A stretch of 31,855 nucleotides of DNA, taken from IMG/VR virus record IMGVR_UViG_3300037882_002249, positions 1-31,855 of that record; one strand, written 5' to 3'. A program made the translations under genes and the position numbers. The DNA comes from a virus. The first letter of the stretch is position 1; each line of letters opens with the position of its first letter. Below the pieces are notes generated by a model. The model did not search any database and was not told the DNA's origin. It saw only the letters and a program-made list of their open reading frames with translations. This document shows positions 21,082 through 29,712 of this stretch, piece by piece.

Positions 21082-21840
21082 ATGTCAGAACATTCAGCCC
21101 AAATTGCAGTTGTTATTGGAAGTGGTGCAGCGGGAAAATCCGCTGCTTTGGAATATTTTTATAACGCGACAGTTGCTCAAAGATTTGAGTATGTTGTCGA
21201 AGAAAACGGTGAAGATTTTGAGACCGCGCACGTTTATTCTCCTAAGTTCAATGATGATGAAATCTATTTAGATTGGACAAAAGGCTGGGATATTCGCACA
21301 AATTCCAAAGGTGAAGCCGATGAAACCTATGAAAAAGCAACGGTCAATTTTTGGAATGACGTAATCGAGAAAGTTGAAAATTTCGATGGAGGAGCGGATT
21401 GGAAAGATAAAATTCCCGCTGAAGAAAAACTCGAAGGAATTTCCAATTTGTTAGCTGTGGCAATTTCAACTAATCAGGCTCTCGGAAAGGTTAGAACCGG
21501 AGCAGTTGCGGAAACCCAAACCGTTTTTACTGAAGCATATTTCAATGGCATCAAGCCCGAAAATGTAGTCAAACAAAAGCACATTCTGACTAACTTAAGC
21601 CGGGACGAGTGGAAAAAGAAATATAACCGCATCCAAGCCAAACGATTTAAGCAAGAAAAAGTCGGCGGGTTGCGACGCGAACCGAAGATTCAATACATTC
21701 CGCAAAATGAAGCCATTGGCAAATTGTATGACGAAATGATGATTGAAACCGAAGGATTTGTGGATAACCTAATTCCGCTCAGATTCAAAACCACGGTCAT
21801 TCATCACATTTTTGATTCTAAATTGGACGAAAAAAAGTAG
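21082..21840 (+). CDS. Tail assembly chaperone, short form (G-like)
   Basis: This 252-residue protein lies between tail tube and tape measure genes, as lambda gpG does. The N-terminal part has VVIGSGAAGKSAALEYFYN; the rest is helical and acidic, with AVAISTNQALGKVRTGAVAE and a basic stretch RIQAKRFKQEKVGGLRR. The last codons, GAA AAA AAG TAG, contain the heptamer A AAA AAG in the right register. A -1 slip leads into the downstream open frame and makes the long (GT) form. Such chaperones coat the tape measure protein during tail assembly. Confidence 0.8.
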   Translation: MSEHSAQIAVVIGSGAAGKSAALEYFYNATVAQRFEYVVEENGEDFETAHVYSPKFNDDEIYLDWTKGWDIRTNSKGEADETYEKATVNFWNDVIEKVENFDGGADWKDKIPAEEKLEGISNLLAVAISTNQALGKVRTGAVAETQTVFTEAYFNGIKPENVVKQKHILTNLSRDEWKKKYNRIQAKRFKQEKVGGLRREPKIQYIPQNEAIGKLYDEMMIETEGFVDNLIPLRFKTTVIHHIFDSKLDEKK

Positions 21841-21872
21841 ATTCTTGGTTGTTGCTAACTGCACTCAACCAA
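21831..21872 (+). other. -1 programmed frameshift site (G to GT)
   Basis: A AAA AAG (21831-21837) is in the zero-frame register just before the TAG stop. After a -1 slip, GTA (21837-21839) continues into an open frame reading VDSWLLLTALNQIW. Seven bases downstream begins a hairpin, TTGGTTG (21845-21851) paired with CAACCAA (21866-21872). The heptamer, spacer and stem together match known tail-chaperone frameshift signals. Confidence 0.85.
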
Positions 21873-22271
21873 ATTTGGGAAAAGGTCTTTGAACAATCAG
21901 GCGAAAAAGGTTTAGAGGGAAAACTTGAAAACTGTCCGGGCGAATCGTGCGAACAGTTTTCATCACGTTTCCCAAAAACTAAAGGACGCTGGAAGGATCG
22001 GGCAGAGGAATCTTGCGCGGGATGCGGAAAATGTGACGGAAAAATTCCGATCAGAAAACTGAAAACTCAGATTGATGATGTGTCGGAATTGATTGAAGAA
22101 ATTGCCGATATTATTGATTGGGAAAATGCTGGACATTCTACCGATTGGGAAATTTACCCATTTGATTTTCAGCTATTACATCGTCATTGGCGACAAGCTG
22201 AACACGAAGTTAAGGAAATTCGGGAAATTCGGATGCAATCATTTTTGAAAGGTTGGATGCCTGAAAAGTAA
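21837..22271 (+). CDS. T extension of the tail assembly chaperone (GT form by frameshift)
   Basis: The -1 frame from 21837 gives 144 residues and continues the G protein to a GT product of about 396 residues. It carries several cysteines (NCPGESCEQF, then ESCAGCGKCDGK, residues about 33-70), which could bind zinc, and a C-terminal helical part with LLHRHWRQAEHEVKEIREIR. A TTG at 21849 could start a free form but has no ribosome binding site. In lambda, the T domain binds the tail tube protein and recruits it to the tape measure. Zinc-like Cys clusters in T domains are frequent in siphophages. Confidence 0.8.
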   Translation, partial: VDSWLLLTALNQIWEKVFEQSGEKGLEGKLENCPGESCEQFSSRFPKTKGRWKDRAEESCAGCGKCDGKIPIRKLKTQIDDVSELIEEIADIIDWENAGHSTDWEIYPFDFQLLHRHWRQAEHEVKEIREIRMQSFLKGWMPEK

Positions 22272-22272
22272 T

Positions 22273-22752
22273 TTAATTTGTTGGAATGCCAGAATCAATG
22301 GCGATGTCTGCTGCCATATCAAAAAAGGTTTTGGCGAATTCAAATAGACGTGTTGGACGGTCTTCAGGTGCAAATGATTCAAGTTTATAGATTTTGATAA
22401 TTTCAGAACGAGCAGACATTGACATCATAGCGTTTCCTATTTCGTCATAACGAAACCAAAGCGATTTTTCCCACGCTCCTGAAACGGTTAGCAAAGTGTT
22501 ACGGAATAAACCTTTTGGAATCGTTGTAGCTAATTTTCGGATACGTTTAATTGTTTCAGCAGTTGCAATTACAATTACTTTGTCGTTAGTTGAATTCGCG
22601 TAAATAGTCATACCGTCATCAATATCGTTCATTAGTTTTGCAATCTGCTTTTTTTTCAGAACAGATAATTTTTTTATAGCAGATTCTGATTGAGCATAAA
22701 TCGTCAATGAATACACTAAAAGTAGTAATGAAATAAAGAATAATTTTTTCAT
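22273..22752 (-). CDS. Secreted protein, moron-like, opposite to the tail operon
   Basis: From ATG 22752-22750 the protein has 159 residues. It begins with a clear signal peptide (MKKLFFISLLLLVYSLTIYA) with cleavage likely after Ala20. The mature part is mixed alpha/beta with KKQIAKLMNDIDDGMTIYAN, VIVIATAETIKRIRKLATTI and RLFEFAKTFFDMAADIAIDS. No membrane helix remains, so it would be periplasmic or secreted. It is squeezed between the chaperone stop (1 base apart, convergent) and the tape measure start (19 bases apart, divergent), on the opposite strand. Such independently transcribed genes are typical morons expressed in the lysogen. Function is unknown. Confidence 0.75.
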   Translation of the reverse strand: MKKLFFISLLLLVYSLTIYAQSESAIKKLSVLKKKQIAKLMNDIDDGMTIYANSTNDKVIVIATAETIKRIRKLATTIPKGLFRNTLLTVSGAWEKSLWFRYDEIGNAMMSMSARSEIIKIYKLESFAPEDRPTRLFEFAKTFFDMAADIAIDSGIPTN

Positions 22753-22758
22753 AGGCAA

Positions 22759-22788
22759 ATAATACAAATAAATGACAGGCGAGCGCAA
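22759..22788 (-). promoter_or_regulatory. Putative moron promoter overlapping the tape measure start
   Basis: On the minus strand TTGCGC (plus-strand 22783-22788) and TATTAT (plus-strand 22759-22764) are separated by 18 bases and point to the secreted-protein gene. The -10 ends only 6 bases before the ATG, so the message would be nearly leaderless. The promoter lies partly in the first codons of the tape measure gene. Confidence 0.35.
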
Positions 22789-25700
22789 GATAAAATTAGT
22801 AATTGATGTTAAGGATGATGAAGTTAAACAGGCTTCGGCATCAATGTCGAGACTCGAAAAAGCGACTAAGGATGTTGGAAAATCGGGAAATGACCTCAAA
22901 AATGTTGAATCAGGAATTGGCGGAATTACCTCAAGTATCGGAGGTTTAGCAGCGGGTTTTAATCCTATAACAGCTATCATTACGGCTGCCACAGTTGCTA
23001 TCACCGCTTTTTCAGTAGCGGTCATCGCTGCAACTAAATATGCCTACGATTTTGCAAAATCTTTTGCTGAATATGGCTCTGAAATTGGCAAGGCTCAAAA
23101 AATAACTAATCTAACTACTGAAACTTTATCAGCACTAAATATTGAAGTTGGAAATACAGGTGGTAATTTTGAGTCAATAATTGATTCTGTCAAAGATTAT
23201 GCTACCAAAATCGCCGATGCCGCGCAGGGTTCAAAAGAAGCCCAAAAAGATTTGAGCCGTTTAGGAATTGATGGGAAAAAATACATCAATGATTTTGAAG
23301 GTGCGCTGAATGCAGCGTTTCAGGCAATCAACAAATTACCTCCCGGGATCGCACAAATGAGTGCAGCAACCAAACTTTTTGGTGAGGAAGGAAGCCGTGA
23401 ATTGCTTCCGATAATTGCCAAAGCAGACGGCGACATTTCAAATTTGATTAAAACGGCGAAAGAATTTGGTTTGGTTCTGTCTCAAGAAGATGTTCAGGCA
23501 TCACGCGAGTTCAACAAAGCAATGAAAGAAGTTCAAATGGAACTTCGTGGAGTCGGTTTAACTTTGGGACGTGAATTGTTGCCTGTTGCAAGAGATGTTT
23601 TCAGAGAATTTAGCGGATTTTATAAGGATAATAAAGAAGAAATAAAACAATGGGGTGTTTATGTTGCTGATGTCTTCCGTGCAGTATTTAGCGAAATCAA
23701 GACAATTATTAACTATGTAAAAGTGAATTGGGAAACAATCTCGCAAGGATGGCAAATAATGTCGGGCATTGCTAATTTCGCTGCGTCGGGAGGCAAAGGC
23801 GGTCTTGTAGTGTTGCCGACTTCAGGTAATTCACTAGGAGAAAGTAAAAGACCATCTGCGGATAATTCAATTCAATTTCAGTCTTGGGATTCATCAAAAG
23901 TTAAATCATCTGACAGTTATTTCAAACCTGACGCGGGAAAAGAGAAAAAATTTCAACTTTCTTCGGAAGGGCAAGCCTTCGTAAATGCAGGTAAGACTTT
24001 AGGCGTGTCGCCATTGGATTTAGCAGTTTTGACAGGCTTTGAATCTGGTGGAACTTGGGATACTTGGAAGAAAGGTCCGACTACCAAATGGGGTGTGCAT
24101 CGTGGCATCTTTCAAGCCGGTGAGCCTCAACAACGTGAATATGGAGTATTTAAAGGGCAATCTTTATCTGACCAAATTGAAACTTCACTTGTTAAATATA
24201 TTCGGGATGTATTTAACAGGTCAGGTTTTACTACTCAAGGTGCATCTCAGATGCAATTATATTCAGCTATTTTAGCGGGTGGAGTAGGTGAGAAATTCTA
24301 CGATAGAACTGATAAAAACGGGACATCACCACGCAATGCAATGAAAAATCCGAATATGATTGCAATGAGACAAAAAGCAGTTAATAAATTTTTTGGCGGT
24401 TCTATTGCAAACATTCCCGAAAAAGAAGGTTCACGAGATTATGAATCTCAAATGAAAAACATCATTGACCTTGATAATCAAGCCTTTGCTCGTGAAAAAT
24501 TTGAAAAGTTGGCAGCTTTTTACAAATCAACTTCAGCGATTACACCGTCGGCAGAATTTATCAAATCTTATACAGATTTTTTGAACAAAGATATTCCGCT
24601 TGATCGAAACAAATTATCAACTTTTGATATTAAAAAACAGTTTGAAAAAACATCTAGCGATGTAACTACTCAGGGGCAAACAGTTTCTGAGGTTACTGAA
24701 TCGCGCCTAACTTTAGGTGGCGAATATCTTAAACAATTAAACGAATCGTTAGAAACTGAAAAGAAGATTGAGCAAGTTGTTGCTTTACGTGAAAAACACC
24801 AAGATATTATCAATTCTTTGGTTAAAGATGCGCTTGCTGATCAAGATTTATTGCTTGAAAATCTTGGCAATCAATACGAAACCCAGCAACGGCTTTTTGG
24901 TGATGAAACTTTCCGAAAATATGAGCAAGATATTGCAAATTTAGAGGAAAAACTTTCGCTTGAGCGTGAAATTTTCGACCTTGAAAATGATATTGCCAAT
25001 TCCGGTTTGAACGATTCATTGAAAATAAAAGCAGCGTATTTGCAAGATATTATCAGTTTGCGGGAGCGTGAGGTTGACGCAGTAATGCAAATCAACCGGG
25101 CGGAATTAGAATTGTCGCAAAAGGGGAATTTTAGCCAGAATCAAGCAAATGCAGCAATTCTTGATCACTTGAATTCGGTTAAGTCTGTGACAGAAATTTA
25201 TGCTGATGCACGAATCAATATTATTGATAATTTTTGGAATGGCATTGATTCAGCCGTTGGAAGTGTAACTAAAAAACTTGGTTTTTTTGGTGGAATAATC
25301 AAACAACTGATTGTTGACTTTATCAAATTAGCCACGCTCAAACCGCTCCAAAATATCTTTGCTCCGGGGGCATCGGGCGGAACGTCTCAATCTTCGGGCG
25401 GTGGTTTCTCAGTCGGCAACCTTTTACAAGGATTTTTAGGTGGAAATGGCAGTCAGTCATCAGGCGGATTTTCATCGCCCGGATTCGCCGGAGGAAGTCT
25501 AAATATTCCCGGTAATTTTTCATTCGCCGGAGCTGGTGGAACGGGCGGATTGAATCTCGGAGGTGCCAACTTTAGCGGTTCAATCAGCAGATTTTTTGGC
25601 GGTGGTTCAACAGGCACAATTGGTGCAAACGGTGGATTCAATGTGAGCGGTTCATCATTAGGTGGACGAAATGAGTTTGCTGGAACAATCGCAAATCAAG

Positions 25701-26776
25701 CGACTTCACAACTTTCAAATTATTCAAAATTGAAAGGTTTATTTTCTGCAAAAGGAATTGGCGCACTTGCGCCCGGTCTCGGATTAAGTTTAGGTGCTTT
25801 GGCTGGCGGTCAATCTCCAACTGGTCAAATTTTGGGCAGTATTGGCGGACTCGCGGGTGGACTTTTGGGCGGAATTGGAACTGGAGCATTAAGTGCATCA
25901 ACGTTATTCGGTGGAGTTTTTGCCTCTGGCGGAGCTTTATCAATCGGCGGACTTTCGGCAGCAATGTCGGCAACCGTTGTCTTAGCACCGATTGCCGGAG
26001 CATTGTTAATTGGCTCGTTACTGCTCAAACGTAACGCAGCTCGCAGACGTGATGAAAAAACTCGTGATGCTCTGATGGTTGACACGCTCTCCGAACTCAA
26101 CAAAATCAAAGCCGAAATGGAAGCCGCGAAGCCTGGAACAAATATTCAAGGTTTATTAGACCAAACGGGTGAAATTTCGGGCGAATATTTCAAACAGGCG
26201 AATGCGCTGAAAGACAAGAAAACGCGCGGAATTGCTATGAAAGATGGAAACGAGCGCGTAGGAGTTGTTCCGCCTAGTTCAGACCCAAGATTTCAAAACG
26301 CCTTGACCAATCAAATTTACGCACTTTCGGAAGCTGCGAAAGCAAAACAGCAAGTGCGTGAATTTGCGGCGGAACGCGACCGCAGACTATTGCCGGAGTT
26401 CGCAATGGGCGGACATATTCCCGCCAAAAACGGTGGACATTTAGCGGTTGTCGGCGAGGGCGGATTTGATGAGTTTATCCTTTCGACCGATCCGAAATAT
26501 GCGAATCGGACGGCATCACTTTTAGCTAATTTTATCGAGCGGATGAATTATAAAGTTCCCAGATTCGAGACGGGCGGAATTTCAAGTTCAATCAATTTGA
26601 GTCAGTCAAATTTTACCGCTTCGTCATCAAACCCGGTTATCAATTTTTCACCTAATTTAAGTCTATATCTTAATCAAAAAGAAGATGGAACTTTTGAAGG
26701 TTTTTTGGAGTCGGACGATGGCAAACGGAAAATTATCAAAATTTATAAAGATGCGAGAAAATTGAGAGATATTTAA
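22772..26776 (+). CDS. Tape measure protein with embedded muralytic domain
   Basis: This 1334-residue protein sets tail length. The N-terminal 330 residues contain coiled-coil and hydrophobic helices (ITAIITAATVAITAFSVAVI, residues about 66-85). Residues about 395-545 resemble a transglycosylase or lysozyme-like domain with AVLTGFESGGTWDTW (candidate catalytic Glu424), GIFQAGEPQQREYGVFKG and LYSAILAGGVG. Residues about 660-830 are coiled coil; about 860-1000 are Gly/Ser-rich; hydrophobic stretches near 1010-1095 include VVLAPIAGALLIGSLLL. The C-terminal part, FAMGGHIPAKNGGHLAVVGE, is common near TMP ends. The muralytic domain would help DNA cross peptidoglycan during infection. Confidence 0.9.
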   Translation: MTGERKIKLVIDVKDDEVKQASASMSRLEKATKDVGKSGNDLKNVESGIGGITSSIGGLAAGFNPITAIITAATVAITAFSVAVIAATKYAYDFAKSFAEYGSEIGKAQKITNLTTETLSALNIEVGNTGGNFESIIDSVKDYATKIADAAQGSKEAQKDLSRLGIDGKKYINDFEGALNAAFQAINKLPPGIAQMSAATKLFGEEGSRELLPIIAKADGDISNLIKTAKEFGLVLSQEDVQASREFNKAMKEVQMELRGVGLTLGRELLPVARDVFREFSGFYKDNKEEIKQWGVYVADVFRAVFSEIKTIINYVKVNWETISQGWQIMSGIANFAASGGKGGLVVLPTSGNSLGESKRPSADNSIQFQSWDSSKVKSSDSYFKPDAGKEKKFQLSSEGQAFVNAGKTLGVSPLDLAVLTGFESGGTWDTWKKGPTTKWGVHRGIFQAGEPQQREYGVFKGQSLSDQIETSLVKYIRDVFNRSGFTTQGASQMQLYSAILAGGVGEKFYDRTDKNGTSPRNAMKNPNMIAMRQKAVNKFFGGSIANIPEKEGSRDYESQMKNIIDLDNQAFAREKFEKLAAFYKSTSAITPSAEFIKSYTDFLNKDIPLDRNKLSTFDIKKQFEKTSSDVTTQGQTVSEVTESRLTLGGEYLKQLNESLETEKKIEQVVALREKHQDIINSLVKDALADQDLLLENLGNQYETQQRLFGDETFRKYEQDIANLEEKLSLEREIFDLENDIANSGLNDSLKIKAAYLQDIISLREREVDAVMQINRAELELSQKGNFSQNQANAAILDHLNSVKSVTEIYADARINIIDNFWNGIDSAVGSVTKKLGFFGGIIKQLIVDFIKLATLKPLQNIFAPGASGGTSQSSGGGFSVGNLLQGFLGGNGSQSSGGFSSPGFAGGSLNIPGNFSFAGAGGTGGLNLGGANFSGSISRFFGGGSTGTIGANGGFNVSGSSLGGRNEFAGTIANQATSQLSNYSKLKGLFSAKGIGALAPGLGLSLGALAGGQSPTGQILGSIGGLAGGLLGGIGTGALSASTLFGGVFASGGALSIGGLSAAMSATVVLAPIAGALLIGSLLLKRNAARRRDEKTRDALMVDTLSELNKIKAEMEAAKPGTNIQGLLDQTGEISGEYFKQANALKDKKTRGIAMKDGNERVGVVPPSSDPRFQNALTNQIYALSEAAKAKQQVREFAAERDRRLLPEFAMGGHIPAKNGGHLAVVGEGGFDEFILSTDPKYANRTASLLANFIERMNYKVPRFETGGISSSINLSQSNFTASSSNPVINFSPNLSLYLNQKEDGTFEGFLESDDGKRKIIKIYKDARKLRDI
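26595..26614. repeat. Palindromic 20-bp repeat, copy B
   Basis: This is identical to 7673-7692 and lies near the 3' end of the tape measure gene, where it encodes LSQSNF in the same reading phase as copy A. The one-base variant occurs at 31645-31693. Confidence 0.6.
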
Positions 26777-27507
26777 TGCCAAGACTTATTTCACCAACCT
26801 TAGCGGAAATTTTACCCGCGTCCAAACGGCGCGAGATGCTCGAAATCTATCTCAATAATGGTGAAAAATTATATTTGACACGCGGACAGTTTCCCCCGGA
26901 GATTCCGCCTGTGAACTATCAAAATAAGATTCGTGAAGTGAGCGAATTACGGCAATCCATTGACGGCGCGATAGATAGAATTACGATAATTTGCGAAAAC
27001 ATTACGTCTGATTTAGGTTTTGATTTGGCAAGTAATTCACGGCTTTTAGATTTTGCTTTTGCGATTTACGGCAGACAATATGTTTCGATTCGGGATGAAG
27101 AACTGATTGAAACGATTCCAAAAGTTTTTCCGGGAATTATTGCCAACGTGGACGCAAATGAGTCACGAATTGAATTTGAATTCATTGCAGATATTGAGTC
27201 AATGGGACCGATTTTAGCCGCTCGGTCGTTGTCGCCGCGTTGCCAATTTGCCTATAAAAACGGAATTGAATGCACGTCAACGTCGAGCGAAACGAATTGT
27301 CCGAAAAACCGTGAGGCTTGCATACTGCGTGGCAAAGAATGGGAATTTGGGGGGACAGAATTTTTTGAAGAGCCAATCCCAAATCCACCTTCCGGTGGCG
27401 ATGGCGGCGGAATCGGCGGTGGCGATGGTGGCGGATATGGTGGCGGCGGTGAAGGCGGCGGCGGCTATGGTGGCGGATATGGCAGAGATTTTTACAATCT
27501 TTATTAA
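26776..27507 (+). CDS. Baseplate/tail-tip protein with Cys motif (DUF2163/BR0599-like)
   Basis: This 243-residue protein directly follows the tape measure (TAATG junction). The domain with SPRCQFAYKNGIECTSTSSE and TNCPKNREACILRGKEWEFG (residues about 156-195) has four conserved-looking cysteines. They resemble the CxxxxG-C-C-C pattern of the DUF2163/BR0599 tail proteins (GTA gp13 and lambda gpL analogues), which sit in the baseplate hub. The C-terminus is a Gly/Tyr-rich repeat region (about 203-235), ending RDFYNLY. Repetitive GGC/GGT codons there make it prone to slippage variation. Confidence 0.65.
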   Translation: MPRLISPTLAEILPASKRREMLEIYLNNGEKLYLTRGQFPPEIPPVNYQNKIREVSELRQSIDGAIDRITIICENITSDLGFDLASNSRLLDFAFAIYGRQYVSIRDEELIETIPKVFPGIIANVDANESRIEFEFIADIESMGPILAARSLSPRCQFAYKNGIECTSTSSETNCPKNREACILRGKEWEFGGTEFFEEPIPNPPSGGDGGGIGGGDGGGYGGGGEGGGGYGGGYGRDFYNLY

Positions 27508-27510
27508 AAG

Positions 27511-29190
27511 ATGGCAACATTCAATCATTTAAAAAATAGAGAATCCCAGCGCAAGGTTTTGACCGTGGCTTTTGGTCGCCACATTGCTGAAGGTCATTTG
27601 CTCTGGTCGTATCCGTCGGGAAGTTCGCCAACACATCAAATTTACGGATTCAATCGTTTGGGCGAGGGCAAATGGAATGCGGTCGAGGGCGTTTGGTGGC
27701 GTGGTTTTAACTTGGCTTCGAGTGAATATCATTTTCGGCAAGGTGGTCAAGCAACTGCAATGAGCGAAGTTGATTCTTGGTTTCCGCTCGACGTTCCACA
27801 TTCAAATTCTGCGGCAATGGCATTTCGGACTCCCGCCGGTGAAGCGGATATTGATAATATCAGCAATCCGCCTGAAGGTTTGAGTGTTTTAGCGCAGACA
27901 AAACTTTGCCCAAATTTTAACAGTTCCGGAACTCAAACCGATTTTTCCTACTCAGCAAATCCCGCTCGTGAGGTTATTGAACTGCTTTTGACTTATGCCC
28001 GGTTGCCGAATTTGCCGAGCGCATTTACCAATTTAGCTGAATATTGGATTTCGCGTATTGATTGGGCAGCGTGGACAGATTGGCACGATTACTGTCAAGC
28101 AACCGAAACGGTTGATTACACCACGATTCCAGATTTTGAAGGAATTGGATTAACGGCAGAATATTTCAATAATGCAACGCTGACTGCTCCTGTTTATGCC
28201 AAACGAATTGAATCTTATATGGATGTCCAATTTGCCAATGGCACAGCAGCACCGGGAATGAATACTGACAATTTTTCATCTCGTTTAGAGGGCAAAATCC
28301 GCGCTAAATATTCAGAAACTTATACTTTCAAACTTTATCACGACGACGGGGGAAAACTTTGGGTAAACGGCAGTTTAATCATTGATCAATGGGGAACAGC
28401 CGGAGAGCATAGCGGAACAATCGCGCTGACAGCCGGGCAACTTTATGACATCAAAATTGAGCATTACGAAAACACGGGAAACGCCGGATTGACCTTGAAA
28501 TGGTCATCAACGAGCCAAACCGAACAAATCGTGCCATCAAAATATTTGTATCCAAAAGCTGAATCTCGTCCGCGTTACGAATCGCACGTTTTTTTTAGTA
28601 ATCCAACCAATATTAGCGATGCAATTCGGCAAATTTTGTTCTTATCAAATTCCGTGATGCAGGACGTGAATGGCAAAATCAGATTCTTTTGTTTGGAGCA
28701 GTTAGCCTCAACCTTTACCTTTGATAGTTCAAACATTATCGAAGGAACATTCAGTTTCAAACGGCGCGATATTTTGCAGTCCGATCCGATTACCGAATAC
28801 GAGGCAAAATTCCGTGATTTGGACTCGCAATATTTGGAAGAGCCGATTGTGCCGGTGAGCTACAAAATTGATTGGCTAACTCGAAAATACCGCGAAAATG
28901 TCAAGGTCATCGAATTGTTCAATATGACTCGCTGGCAAGCGCGAAAAGTTTTGCAGACACGGGCAAAACTCGAAGTTGGCAATGATTTGCTTTGCGAATT
29001 TTCGGGCTATGGAGCGCGAACCTTCCAAGTTATGCCGGGCGATATGGTCACGATTGACCATCGCAAAATCAGCGGTAGTCCGCGAACCTATTTAGTCCGC
29101 GAAAGTGTTGATTCCGCAGTCGCTGAAGCGAAAAGTTTGAAGGGCGCGGATATTGAAAAGAGGAAATTTAAAGTGCAGGAATGGAGTTGA
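27511..29190 (+). CDS. Baseplate hub/tail-tip protein with inserted PA14 domain
   Basis: This 559-residue protein begins with a hub-like region (KNRESQRKVLTVAFGRHIAE and GVWWRGFNLASSEYHFRQGG). Residues about 213-347 form a PA14 domain: GLTAEYFNNATLTAPVYAKR, then FKLYHDDGGKLWVNGSLIID and YDIKIEHYENTGNAGLTLKW. The C-terminal part resumes tail-protein sequence with NMTRWQARKVLQTRAKLEVG and FQVMPGDMVTIDHRKI, the pattern of phage tail tip (gpJ-like) hub proteins. PA14 domains bind carbohydrates, so this insertion may give the tail tip extra glycan binding to the host. It is well separated from the fibre encoded downstream. Confidence 0.8.
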   Translation: MATFNHLKNRESQRKVLTVAFGRHIAEGHLLWSYPSGSSPTHQIYGFNRLGEGKWNAVEGVWWRGFNLASSEYHFRQGGQATAMSEVDSWFPLDVPHSNSAAMAFRTPAGEADIDNISNPPEGLSVLAQTKLCPNFNSSGTQTDFSYSANPAREVIELLLTYARLPNLPSAFTNLAEYWISRIDWAAWTDWHDYCQATETVDYTTIPDFEGIGLTAEYFNNATLTAPVYAKRIESYMDVQFANGTAAPGMNTDNFSSRLEGKIRAKYSETYTFKLYHDDGGKLWVNGSLIIDQWGTAGEHSGTIALTAGQLYDIKIEHYENTGNAGLTLKWSSTSQTEQIVPSKYLYPKAESRPRYESHVFFSNPTNISDAIRQILFLSNSVMQDVNGKIRFFCLEQLASTFTFDSSNIIEGTFSFKRRDILQSDPITEYEAKFRDLDSQYLEEPIVPVSYKIDWLTRKYRENVKVIELFNMTRWQARKVLQTRAKLEVGNDLLCEFSGYGARTFQVMPGDMVTIDHRKISGSPRTYLVRESVDSAVAEAKSLKGADIEKRKFKVQEWS

Positions 29191-29192
29191 TT

Positions 29193-29711
29193 ATGCAAGA
29201 GCAAAAACGAATAATTGAGTCATACAATCCACAAACATTTACTTCAGTCGGCGAGGATTTAGAAGAATTTACACTTTATTCTATTCCAATGCGCCTGTTT
29301 TTGTTTGATAACAAACTGAAGCTAACAGTTGAAGTTTATAAAAAAGAACAGTTTGAGAATAAAGAGTCTTCCAAATCTGCATTAAATCGTGAATTTGAAA
29401 TTGATTATTCAGAAGCCAAACAAACATTTCCTGAATTTTTCAATGAAATTGAAAGTGCATTTTTTGATTGGCTTGAGGTTTCATCCGATGTTTATAATCT
29501 GCAAATGCTTGACATCAACCTTGTTAAGTTAAAAATTCGGACTAATGCTCGACATAAAATGAGATTTGCCAGAGATTTACCGGACGAAACAAAAACAGCG
29601 GACGAATTTGAAGAAATGAAAGGAAAATATCCAAACTTAGTTTATAGCTATTACGCTTTTGCCCGACTTTACGCAGCGCAAAATGACGAAAAATTAGCAA
29701 GGTTTAAGTAA
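29193..29711 (+). CDS. Tail-tip accessory protein
   Basis: From ATG 29193, with GGAG 7 bases upstream inside the end of the previous gene, the protein has 172 residues. An ATG at 29181 would add 4 residues. It is acidic and helical, with VGEDLEEFTLYSIPMRLFLF, the helix-rich FPEFFNEIESAFFDWLEVSS, and the tail YPNLVYSYYAFARLYAAQND. No family is recognised. Its place between hub and fibre genes suggests a chaperone or a small tail component. Confidence 0.6.
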   Translation: MQEQKRIIESYNPQTFTSVGEDLEEFTLYSIPMRLFLFDNKLKLTVEVYKKEQFENKESSKSALNREFEIDYSEAKQTFPEFFNEIESAFFDWLEVSSDVYNLQMLDINLVKLKIRTNARHKMRFARDLPDETKTADEFEEMKGKYPNLVYSYYAFARLYAAQNDEKLARFK

Positions 29712-29712
29712 A

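Noticed and set aside
22753-23025. N-terminal 91-residue extension of the minus-strand secreted protein
   Set aside because: It would overlap the tape measure start and place a signal peptide in the middle of the protein. The ATG at 22752 directly precedes the signal peptide.
27182-27532. Several antisense and alternative frames over the Gly-rich tail
   Set aside because: GGC/GGT repeats leave all frames open. The products are His/Arg-rich or Ala-rich low complexity.
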